The notes beneath the pieces were generated by a model. It saw only the letters and a program-made list of their open reading frames with translations. It was not told the DNA's origin and did no database searches. From Chryseobacterium indologenes (lineage in GTDB: Bacteria > Bacteroidota > Bacteroidia > Flavobacteriales > Weeksellaceae), in NCBI GenBank assembly GCA_016025055.1, contig CP065590.1, positions 310,001 through 374,000 on the forward strand: DNA of 64,000 nucleotides. Direction: 5' to 3'. Shown here in pieces: positions 35,216 to 42,518 of this stretch. The position numbers and the translations under genes are program-made. Position 1 is the stretch's first letter. The number at the start of each line of letters is the position of its first letter.

Positions 35216-35806
35216 TTACTTCAAAACTTTTTCAGTTTCCAGGCTTCTGTTCAACAAAAGTTCAAAAGCCTCACCCATTTCATCTGAAGCCCTTGTGATA
35301 GCATTTTCCAGCATATTTCTGATTTGTCTCTCCGTTACCCCAGCTTCCGTCCAGCTTTTACCTGAAGTATGCGAATTGAGAATAAAGGGCATGATTCTAT
35401 CGATAGCACACGCAAAAATTGCATCCGGTGTTTTTTCCTCTTCAAATTCAAGCCATAGATTAAAGAATTCCGTACGCAAAGGTTCATCTAGGATACCAAA
35501 AATATTCTGAGCCGATATTTTCTCTCTTTCAAATTTACCTATCATCGCATCCTCATCAAACAGAAAAGTATCTCCTGCTTCGATTTCTACCAGATCATGA
35601 ATAGAAAGCATTCTTATTACTCTCAATAAATCTATATCCGCGCGGTTTTTAGCATAGGGATAAAGAATCTGAGCTAAAATAATGATCTGCCACGAATGCT
35701 CGGCTGTGTTTTCCCTTCTGGAATCATCTGCATTGTAATTTCTTCTTTGTACGTTTTTCAAAGCATCTACTGCAAGGATAAAATCGATCTCTCTCTGAAT
35801 CTTCAT
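35216..35806 (-). CDS. HD-domain nucleotidase-like protein (YfbR/HDDC2 type)
   Basis: A 196-residue HD-domain protein with metal ligands in N-T-A-E-H-S-W (His), L-S-I-H-D-L-V-E-I-E-A-G-D-T (the HD pair and second-shell Glu/Asp) and a later A-I-D-R-I-M-P-F (Asp). This pattern is that of YfbR/HDDC2, which dephosphorylate deoxyribonucleoside monophosphates. The specific substrate is inferred. It is eight bases downstream of the next gene's stop on the same strand, so the two are probably one transcript. Confidence 0.85.
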   Translation of the reverse strand: MKIQREIDFILAVDALKNVQRRNYNADDSRRENTAEHSWQIIILAQILYPYAKNRADIDLLRVIRMLSIHDLVEIEAGDTFLFDEDAMIGKFEREKISAQNIFGILDEPLRTEFFNLWLEFEEEKTPDAIFACAIDRIMPFILNSHTSGKSWTEAGVTERQIRNMLENAITRASDEMGEAFELLLNRSLETEKVLK

Positions 35807-35814
35807 TGTACTTT

Positions 35815-36507
35815 CTATCTTTTATATTGTTCTGATGAATATACTTTTGTTTTAGTCATCCATTTATTGTTGACTTTCTCTTTTGTAACAACTTTTACGC
35901 GGTCTTCCTGCGTCATATCTTCCTCTTTTTCCAGCACTGCTTCCAGTCCCTTATTAGGAATTACGGCGTATTCCGTTGTAAAAAACATGCAGCATCCTGA
36001 TTTGCCTGTAGCAATAAGCCTTTTCCGCTTGTGATCTACGGTAAATAATCCAAGAGAATTGGATCCGATATCAGTCAGCTCTGCACTTTTCACAAAAGCC
36101 ATTCTCGTACTGTTAAACACATAGACATCGTAGGAATCAGCACTATAATTCCCCATATTTCCGTTTCTGATGGCGATATCTTCAGTTCCGTCAAAATTAA
36201 AATCATCAATAATGACCGGACTTTGTTCGTTGGATAGCTGAAGCATCTTACCAGGGACCAATTTCTGCCCCTTTTCTAAATTAAATATAAGATTATCAGA
36301 AGTAAAAGTCTGTACTTTAGTGTTTTTGTTATCGTATAATTCTATCGTTCCTTTATCTTTACACCGGTCATCAAAACAATTTTCCACATTGATAATTGCA
36401 TTGTATTTTTTTGATGCATTTTTAATCTCAAACTGGTATTGCCCAAAGCATAAAGGTCCCAATACAATAGCCGCAGATAAAATCTTATACGTATTTAAAA
36501 TTTTCAT
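35815..36507 (-). CDS. Secreted XAC2610-like protein of unknown function
   Basis: A 230-residue protein. I use the Met of M-K-I-L-N-T-Y-K-I-L (36507), which gives a proper signal peptide ending F-G-Q; the frame stays open 21 codons further upstream. The mature part has a cysteine pair (N-C-F-D-D-R-C), then D-D-F-N-F-D-G-T-E-D-I-A-I, a calcium-binding-like FG-GAP/EF-hand loop seen in XAC2610-type proteins, and a C-C pair later. It precedes the HD gene. Confidence 0.7.
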   Translation of the reverse strand: MKILNTYKILSAAIVLGPLCFGQYQFEIKNASKKYNAIINVENCFDDRCKDKGTIELYDNKNTKVQTFTSDNLIFNLEKGQKLVPGKMLQLSNEQSPVIIDDFNFDGTEDIAIRNGNMGNYSADSYDVYVFNSTRMAFVKSAELTDIGSNSLGLFTVDHKRKRLIATGKSGCCMFFTTEYAVIPNKGLEAVLEKEEDMTQEDRVKVVTKEKVNNKWMTKTKVYSSEQYKR

Positions 36508-36570
36508 AGTAATAGTTAATAGAGATTGGTAATAATTTATAACAAAAATACAAATCATTAAAGCGATCAC

Positions 36571-36783
36571 AAAATCTCCGGGCTATTAATATGGGCAACC
36601 AAACACTTTCTTTTTCAAAATTAGTCTGATTTTTCCTCCTTTACCAAGCTCTGTTATAAATATCCACCGTTTTTTTCACTTAAAAAATGAGTTCCGGTAA
36701 TTCTATCAAAAACAGGATGGAAAATTATTATACTGATTATCAATATATTAAATATGTTATTTTGAAAATTTTACTACTTTGTA
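36571..36783. other. Gene-free AT-rich stretch before padR
   Basis: Together with 36784-36894 this is a gap of over 300 bases. It holds the divergent upstream regions of the XAC2610-like gene and padR. I see no gene or strong structure here apart from the padR promoter and operator. Confidence 0.4.
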
Positions 36784-36824
36784 TTGCATAATACCATTTT
36801 ATTTACATATCTTTGTAATGTAAA
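36784..36824 (+). promoter_or_regulatory. padR-pspC promoter with overlapping operator-like palindrome
   Basis: TTG at 36784-36786, 21 bases, then TATCTTTG at 36808-36815, a good flavobacterial promoter. A perfect inverted repeat TTTACAT-N9-ATGTAAA (36802-36824) straddles the -7 box, which is where an autorepressor such as PadR would bind. Binding is inferred. Confidence 0.65.
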
Positions 36825-36894
36825 ATTAGAATAGGCTCAACTAGCTAGGGGCATTTTTCTAAAGATTATAACTAATTAACAAAACTTATCAAAG

Positions 36895-37223
36895 ATGAAT
36901 ACTGAAAATACCAAAGCGCAAATGCGAAAAGGAATTCTGGAATTCTGTATTTTAAGTCTCATCAATCATCGCGAAATGTATGTTTCCGACCTTATCGATG
37001 AACTTAAAAAGGAAAGCTGGATGTAGTGGAAGGCACCCTCTACCCTCTTCTCACAAGACTTAAAAACGGGGAATTTCTCTCTTACAGATGGGAAGAATCA
37101 ACAGGAGGACCACCCAGAAAATATTATCAGATTACAGAAAAAGGAAAACTTTTCCTGAATGAACTACTCAATACCTGGAATGAACTGACGGCTTCAGTCA
37201 ATCAAATCACTCAAAAAAATTAA
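36895..37223 (+). pseudogene. PadR-family transcriptional regulator, frameshifted near 37011
   Basis: From the ATG at 36895 the frame reads M-N-T-E-N-T-K-A-Q-M-R-K-G-I-L-E-F-C-I-L, the PadR winged-helix opening, to D-E-L-K-K and then a stop. Adding one G to the GG at 37011-37012 restores G-K-L-D-V-V-E-G-T-L-Y-P-L-L-T-R-L and runs to 37223, about 109 residues. The restored protein is a typical small PadR repressor whose usual partner, a PspC membrane protein, follows 11 bases later. Probably a sequencing slip. Confidence 0.85.
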
Positions 37224-37234
37224 AAAACAAAGCT

Positions 37235-38959
37235 ATGAACAAGACACTCTCAATAGGACTCGCAGGTTTTTCTTTTACGATAGAAGAACACGCATATATA
37301 AAGCTCAGCGATTACCTGAATGCTCTGAGAAGCTCACTGGATGCTTCGGAAGCAGATGAGGTAATGCATGACATAGAAATAAGAATGGTGGAGATTTTCA
37401 ATGATTCTCTGGGAAAACGTGAAGTAATCAACGATACTGACGTAGAAAAAGTAATCGCACAAATCGGGACCCCTGAAAAAATTGAAGAACAGGAGGAGGC
37501 TTATTTTTCAGAAAAAACATCTACCAGAAAGAACAATTCAGGAACCAATTATACAGATAAAAAACAATTGTTCCGCGATCCTGAAAAGCAAAAAATTGCA
37601 GGAGTATGCGCAGGGCTAGCTCAATATGTAGGAATGGATATTACGGCAATGAGAGCAATCTGGCTAGGTATTTTTATCCTTGGCATCTTTACAGCAGCCA
37701 TTTCATCATCATTGATCGGACTTCTGTATGTTGTTCTTTGGTTAGTCCTTCCTAAAGCTGAAACCGCAGCAGATTTCCTGAAAATGCAGGGAAAGCCTAT
37801 GAACTTCGACAATCTTAAGAATGAGTCTAATAAATTGGTACAATTTGCCAATGAATCTACTCAGAGGGTCGGAGAGATCTACAACGAAAACAAACCATAC
37901 ATCACTAATGCCAGCAGTGGAATCTGGAATGTATTCAAATATATTGTCGGTGGATTATTGGTATTGATGGCTATAACAAGTATTATCGGGGTATTTGTTT
38001 TATTTGGTCTTTTCGGAATGGATACTGATTTTCCGGGGGCCAATCAGATCAGATTCTATATGGATGATAACGGACTTGATAAAGTACTGGCAGCCATGAT
38101 GATTATCGGTAGTTTAATTCCTGCTATTATCTTCAGTTTACTAAGTATCAAAATTTTCTCACCAAAAACAAAACTGAGAAATATCGGATGGGTAATCGGT
38201 GGATTATTCCTGCTACTTATCGGATTAGGAACCTATTTCGGAATCAGTATGGCTAAGAAAAACCTGATCTACAGAGGAAGTAAGGAAGATATTGAAAATG
38301 TTGCCATCAACACCAATTCTGATACGGTATATGTAGATGTAAAACAAATCAATATTCCACAGAATTTCAAAGCATATGATGATGATATTTACTCTGATAA
38401 AAAAACAGTATATGAAGAAGATTACATCTCTGTGGATGTCACGAGAAAAACAGATATCAAAACACCTTATCTGATCATTAAGAAAGAAGGAAACGGCTAC
38501 AATTACCCTGTTCAGCTTACAGTTCCTGTAGAAGTAGTGAACAACAAAGTAATACTTCCTAATTTTATGAAGTACCCTTACGAACACAGGTTCAGAGATT
38601 ACAGAGTAGATTATGAATTGGTTGTTCCACAAAAAACAATTGTACTTCCATTAAAGAAAAACGGGATCCACTTCGATGGAGACTTAAATGGAGACGGTAT
38701 TGACGACAACGGTGAAGATGATGACTACAACAACCACAACGGAATCAGAATTGAAAAAAATAAAATCACCGTAAACGGTTCAAGCATAGAATATAACTCA
38801 GACGATAAAGACAGCATTATTATCAACGGAAAAAAAGTTCCCAATAATCAGGCTAAGAAAGTAATTGATTCTGTAGCATCCGACATCAAAAAAATAAATA
38901 AAGATGTGGATATCAAAATCAAAGACGGAAAAAACGAAATTTCCATACAAACTAAATAA
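37235..38959 (+). CDS. PspC-domain membrane protein
   Basis: A 574-residue protein. Residues 1 to about 95 are a soluble HAAS-like region (I-E-E-H-A-Y-I-K-L-S-D-Y-L-N-A-L). Residues about 110-175 are the PspC domain (L-F-R-D-P-E-K-Q-K-I-A-G-V-C-A-G-L-A-Q-Y, then two helices). Three more helices follow at about 230-345, and the rest is a beta-rich, Asp-rich tail (D-G-D-L-N-G-D-G-I-D-D-N-G-E-D-D). PspC proteins take part in envelope stress responses. It is paired with padR, whose product is its likely repressor. Confidence 0.88.
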   Translation: MNKTLSIGLAGFSFTIEEHAYIKLSDYLNALRSSLDASEADEVMHDIEIRMVEIFNDSLGKREVINDTDVEKVIAQIGTPEKIEEQEEAYFSEKTSTRKNNSGTNYTDKKQLFRDPEKQKIAGVCAGLAQYVGMDITAMRAIWLGIFILGIFTAAISSSLIGLLYVVLWLVLPKAETAADFLKMQGKPMNFDNLKNESNKLVQFANESTQRVGEIYNENKPYITNASSGIWNVFKYIVGGLLVLMAITSIIGVFVLFGLFGMDTDFPGANQIRFYMDDNGLDKVLAAMMIIGSLIPAIIFSLLSIKIFSPKTKLRNIGWVIGGLFLLLIGLGTYFGISMAKKNLIYRGSKEDIENVAINTNSDTVYVDVKQINIPQNFKAYDDDIYSDKKTVYEEDYISVDVTRKTDIKTPYLIIKKEGNGYNYPVQLTVPVEVVNNKVILPNFMKYPYEHRFRDYRVDYELVVPQKTIVLPLKKNGIHFDGDLNGDGIDDNGEDDDYNNHNGIRIEKNKITVNGSSIEYNSDDKDSIIINGKKVPNNQAKKVIDSVASDIKKINKDVDIKIKDGKNEISIQTK

Positions 38960-39135
38960 TTAACTTCAGAGAGTGGCAGAAGGTGTGAATGGATAGCAAC
39001 CGTTTGAAATTCACACTCTTCTTCTCTCAGAAAAGTGAAAAAAATCATATTATTTAATTCGTCATGTAAAAAAATTGTTTTAATTTCGTAGTACTAAAAT
39101 TAATAACCAACTCAACAACCAAAAACACTATTGTT

Positions 39136-39198
39136 ATGATCCAATTTGCACTAGAATTCGTAATGAAAATCGTAGATTTAATTAACGGTTTATTTTAA
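39136..39198 (+). CDS. Tiny amphipathic peptide ORF (20 residues)
   Basis: M-I-Q-F-A-L-E-F-V-M-K-I-V-D-L-I-N-G-L-F. Polar residues fall at 3, 7, 11, 14 and 17-18, all on one face of a helix, while the rest is hydrophobic. The size and pattern recall phenol-soluble-modulin-like or type I toxin peptides. An intrinsic terminator begins 27 bases after the stop, making a compact separate unit. No family is recognised and no strong ribosome site is seen, so it may instead be part of a small RNA. Confidence 0.45.
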   Translation: MIQFALEFVMKIVDLINGLF

Positions 39199-39224
39199 GA
39201 GCGATAATATTTCAATATATTTGT

Positions 39225-39256
39225 AAAGTATAACCAATATTTGGTTATACTTTTTT
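39225..39256 (+). terminator. Strong intrinsic terminator after the tiny ORF
   Basis: A 13-pair perfect stem AAAGTATAACCAA/TTGGTTATACTTT with a TAT loop, running into a T run. Confidence 0.88.
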
Positions 39257-39275
39257 GTTTTTAATCCAAGAATCT

Positions 39276-39860
39276 ATGAAAAAGCTGATAGGCAAATTGA
39301 TGTTAAAATTATTGGGATGGAAAGTCGTTCTTCAGGGAGATGTTAATACCCTCAACCGATGTATCCTTGTCGTGGCTCCGCACACCCACAATATGGAATA
39401 TATTCTAGGTAATTTCGCTTATTGGTCCTTGGGGAAACCCTTAAAAATAATCATTAAAGACGCTCACACTAAAGCCTGGTATGGAAGTGTTGTAAAAGGG
39501 CTAGGCGGTATCGGTATTGACAGAAGCCAGAAAAACGATCTTGTTAATTTCGTTGCCAAGCAATTCGCTAAAGAAGATTTCAGCCTTGTGATCACTCCTG
39601 AAGGAACAAGGAGCTGGGTTCCGAAATGGAGAAAAGGGTTTTATCATATGGCATTAGCCGCAAAAGTTCCTATTGTGCTGGCTGCAGGAGATTTCAAAAG
39701 AAATATCGTCTACCTGGGCTACACCATTCCTTACGAAAGAATTGCTTCAGTTCCTTTTGCTGAAATCATGCAGGAAATACAGGACTATTATGTAAAAAAT
39801 GATATTGTTCCTAAAGTTCCTGAAAACTGGAATCCGGATATTATGGGCACCGGAGAATAA
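39276..39860 (+). CDS. 1-acylglycerol-3-phosphate acyltransferase-like protein
   Basis: A 194-residue PlsC-superfamily protein. The catalytic block is A-P-H-T-H-N-M-E-Y (an H-x4 variant with Glu in place of the usual Asp), followed by G-S-V-V-K-G-L-G-G-I-G-I-D-R and the glycerol-phosphate binding P-E-G-T-R-S. Start at ATG 39276 because the earlier in-frame codon at 39255 lies next to the upstream terminator. It should acylate a lysophospholipid or similar lipid; the variant His motif means the acceptor is uncertain. Confidence 0.82.
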   Translation: MKKLIGKLMLKLLGWKVVLQGDVNTLNRCILVVAPHTHNMEYILGNFAYWSLGKPLKIIIKDAHTKAWYGSVVKGLGGIGIDRSQKNDLVNFVAKQFAKEDFSLVITPEGTRSWVPKWRKGFYHMALAAKVPIVLAAGDFKRNIVYLGYTIPYERIASVPFAEIMQEIQDYYVKNDIVPKVPENWNPDIMGTGE

Positions 39861-39906
39861 AAGCTGATAAAATCATTTGTAATTAATCATTTATTCATCA
39901 TAAAAA

Positions 39907-40338
39907 ATGAAAGACCAAACCAAAGAAGAAATCCTTATGTTTTTAAATAACTGGGGAGAGGGTGTAACATTAGCAAAGACACTTGAAATAAAATTTATTG
40001 ATATTGACGTAGAAAATGAAACCCTTACCGCAACCATGCCCGTCCAGCCAAAAGTACATCAGCCTTTCGGAATTCTGCACGGCGGAGCCAGTTGTGTACT
40101 TGCTGAAACATTAGGGTCAAGCCTGTCTAATTTTTTTATTGACGGAAATAAATATTACGGGGTAGGAACCAATATCAACTCCAATCACCTGAGAAGTAAA
40201 AAAGACGGAACGGTAACAGCAACTGCGCGTTTTATCCGCAAAGGAAAAACAATGCACGTTTCCGAGATTGAAATTCGTGACGAAAAGGGAACACTCATCA
40301 ACCATACAACGATGACCAATAATATTATTCTGAAATAA
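39907..40338 (+). CDS. PaaI/MenI-like hotdog thioesterase
   Basis: A 143-residue hotdog thioesterase with Q-P-F-G-I-L-H-G-G-A-S-C-V-L-A-E-T-L-G-S (catalytic Glu on the helix after H-G-G) and N-S-N-H-L-R. This is the ComA/YdiI/PaaI group, which includes 1,4-dihydroxy-2-naphthoyl-CoA hydrolase of menaquinone synthesis. Isochorismate synthase is encoded next on the same strand, which makes the MenI role plausible, though that gene has its own promoter. Confidence 0.85.
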   Translation: MKDQTKEEILMFLNNWGEGVTLAKTLEIKFIDIDVENETLTATMPVQPKVHQPFGILHGGASCVLAETLGSSLSNFFIDGNKYYGVGTNINSNHLRSKKDGTVTATARFIRKGKTMHVSEIEIRDEKGTLINHTTMTNNIILK

Positions 40339-40364
40339 GAAGCATATATCTTCAACGAAAACCC

Positions 40365-40391
40365 AAGGCTCAATTTTTTTGAGTCTTTTTT
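40365..40391 (+). terminator. Terminator of the hotdog thioesterase gene
   Basis: Nine-pair stem AAGGCTCAA/TTGAGTCTT (one G-U pair) with a T loop and a T run after it. Confidence 0.75.
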
Positions 40392-40500
40392 ATTGGCTTT
40401 CGGTAATTTTCTGTCAATATATCGATCCATCACTACCGTATCAAAGCTAAATCAACGCAGGTAAAAATGAAGATATTTCATAAAAAACAGGTGTTTTAAT

Positions 40501-40531
40501 TTTGACATCTTTAAGACTAATAATACCTTTG
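40501..40531 (+). promoter_or_regulatory. Isochorismate synthase promoter
   Basis: TTTG at 40501-40504, 19 bases, then TACCTTTG at 40524-40531: a full flavobacterial promoter, so this gene is transcribed separately from the thioesterase. Confidence 0.65.
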
Positions 40532-40577
40532 CAGAAAGGAAAATCAACTTGGGAATTTCCTGTAATATTTCCGGGTA

Positions 40578-41576
40578 ATGATTTTCAAAACCTATCCTAA
40601 GCCCATGATTTATTTCAAACTTCCTTTCGACGAAAGATTGTATTCTGCAGATGAAAAAAATAACAAAACCACAATAGATTTTTATTCTTATGATAGCCTG
40701 AATCAGATTAACTTCAATGGAAATAAGATAGAAGTTAGCTCAGAGGATTTTGATCAGATTTCAATCTCCAACGGCTCTTTTCCGGAAGACAATACAGGTT
40801 TCATCGCGGAAACTGATGAAGAGTATTATCAAAATTTACAACAGGTTATCAGGGTGATTAAAGAAAATGATCTTCCAAAACTGGTGTACTCAAGAAGAAA
40901 AATTTTTACAGATTTTAATACTATCGACTATAAAAAAAGCTTTACCAATCTATGTGCATCCTACCCGAATGCATTCAGGTACATATTCCACGAGGGGCAA
41001 AATGCCTGGATGGGAGCTTTTTCCGAAGTATTGGGAAAATTCAATAAAACAACCCACGAATTTGAAACCATGGCGCTGGCAGGAACTCTTCCTGTATCAG
41101 AAGAATGGTCTGAAAAGGAAATTGAAGAACAAAAGCCTGTTAGCACCTATATTCAGGGGATTTTAAAACAGTATTCGGGTGAAATTGAACAGTCTGGCAC
41201 CTACGACCATATTTCCGGGAATATCAAGCATTTACGTACAGATTTTAAAACCCATATTAAACCGGGAGATTTAGATGCCCTTATACGGGATTTGCATCCT
41301 ACTCCGGCTGTTTGCGGTATTCCAAAAGATTTCTGTAACGAAAATATAAGGAAGTATGAGAAATTTCCGCGCGAATTCTACGCAGGATATATTAAAGTTG
41401 AAACAGAAGAAAGTATCCTGTATTTTGTTAACCTGCGATGTGCAAGGTTGTATAAAGACGCAGTACACATTTTTGTAGGAGGAGGAATTACAGATCAGAG
41501 CCAGCCGGAAAAAGAATGGACAGAAACCGAGCTGAAGGCTGAAGCCATATTAAAAAACCTCGTTATTGATAAGTAA
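40578..41576 (+). CDS. menF: Isochorismate synthase (chorismate-binding)
   Basis: Isomerises chorismate to isochorismate, the first step of menaquinone synthesis (in siderophore makers the homologue is EntC). The 332-residue protein is the chorismate-utilising domain: L-P-K-L-V-Y-S-R-R, M-A-L-A-G-T-L-P-V-S, L-H-P-T-P-A-V-C-G-I-P (general base region), R-E-F-Y-A-G-Y and the final I-F-V-G-G-G-I-T. It is shorter than E. coli MenF at the N-terminus, as usual in flavobacteria. ATG 40605 is an alternative start. No siderophore genes are near, favouring the menaquinone role. Confidence 0.88.
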   Translation: MIFKTYPKPMIYFKLPFDERLYSADEKNNKTTIDFYSYDSLNQINFNGNKIEVSSEDFDQISISNGSFPEDNTGFIAETDEEYYQNLQQVIRVIKENDLPKLVYSRRKIFTDFNTIDYKKSFTNLCASYPNAFRYIFHEGQNAWMGAFSEVLGKFNKTTHEFETMALAGTLPVSEEWSEKEIEEQKPVSTYIQGILKQYSGEIEQSGTYDHISGNIKHLRTDFKTHIKPGDLDALIRDLHPTPAVCGIPKDFCNENIRKYEKFPREFYAGYIKVETEESILYFVNLRCARLYKDAVHIFVGGGITDQSQPEKEWTETELKAEAILKNLVIDK

Positions 41577-41619
41577 TATTTATCGTATAACACAAAGAAG
41601 ATATGTTCTTGAAAATAAA

Positions 41620-41645
41620 AAACCTCTTTCCGATGAAAGAGGTTT
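41620..41645. terminator. Bidirectional terminator after menF
   Basis: Eleven-pair perfect stem AAACCTCTTTC/GAAAGAGGTTT with loop CGAT between converging genes. Confidence 0.82.
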
Positions 41646-41668
41646 ATATTTATATTGAAATATCCAAT

Positions 41669-41866
41669 TTACTTTTTTGCTCCTATCCTGCTCCAGGTAT
41701 CCATTACAAAAAGCACAAGAAGACCAAGGGCAGCAGCTGCTGCTGAAAACACAAATCTAACATTATCTTCATCTCCTAAGATATCCGTCTGCCAGTTGAT
41801 CGCATAAAGGTTGATCGCGATGAAAACAATAAATACGACAAGAAATACTTTATAAAACTTCTTCAT
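41669..41866 (-). CDS. Small two-helix membrane protein, unknown
   Basis: A 65-residue protein with two hydrophobic helices (residues about 4-23 and 38-56) joined by a polar loop with D-I-L-G-D-E-D, and a basic end I-G-A-K-K. No family is recognised. It follows the marC-like gene by five bases on the same strand and is likely co-transcribed with it. Confidence 0.65.
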   Translation of the reverse strand: MKKFYKVFLVVFIVFIAINLYAINWQTDILGDEDNVRFVFSAAAAALGLLVLFVMDTWSRIGAKK

Positions 41867-41871
41867 GATAT

Positions 41872-42474
41872 TTAAAAATTAATATAATTCTGCACCAATT
41901 GTGCAAAGTTTGCGGTGAATAATTTAATTGAAATCGCCAAAAGGATAATTCCGAAAACTTTCTGAAGAATCATCAGGGTAGCATCCCCTATTTTTCTTTC
42001 TAACCATTTCGCTGATTTCAGCACCAAATATACGAAAATTGTATTAAGAATAATTCCGCAGATAATATTAATATCGTGAAATTCAGCTCTGAGAGATAAA
42101 GCCGTTGTCAGAGTTCCGGCCCCTGCAACCAGCGGAAATGCGATGGGAACGATAGATGCGGCCTTTGCTTCTGTAGTTTTGTTGATTTCAATTCCTAAAA
42201 TCATTTCCAGTGCTATGACAAAAATCACAAAAGCTCCTGCGATGGCAAATGAATTGACATCAACTCCGATAAGCTTAAGAATTTTATTTCCTACAAACAG
42301 AAATACAATCATAATTGCTCCTGCTGTGATTGCAGCCTTACCGGCCTCAATCTTCCCAAACTTCTGTTGAAGGCTTACTATAACGGGAACCGAACCGATA
42401 ATATCGATTACGGCAAAAAGGACCATAAAACTGGTAACAATCTCTTTAAACGAGAAACCATCAAAAATTTCCAT
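41872..42474 (-). CDS. MarC-family membrane protein
   Basis: A 200-residue, six-helix protein of the MarC/UPF0056 family. It has A-V-I-D-I-I-G-S-V-P-V near residue 20, G-A-F-V-I-F-V-I-A-L-E-M-I-L-G in the middle, and I-A-F-P-L-V-A-G-A-G-T-L-T-T, the conserved P-L-x-x-G-P/A-G motif. Function unknown; the old link to multiple antibiotic resistance was withdrawn for the family. Confidence 0.9.
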   Translation of the reverse strand: MEIFDGFSFKEIVTSFMVLFAVIDIIGSVPVIVSLQQKFGKIEAGKAAITAGAIMIVFLFVGNKILKLIGVDVNSFAIAGAFVIFVIALEMILGIEINKTTEAKAASIVPIAFPLVAGAGTLTTALSLRAEFHDINIICGIILNTIFVYLVLKSAKWLERKIGDATLMILQKVFGIILLAISIKLFTANFAQLVQNYINF

Positions 42475-42518
42475 CTCTTTGTAATTAAAAATTTCGCAAA
42501 AATATGAAAATAAACTGA

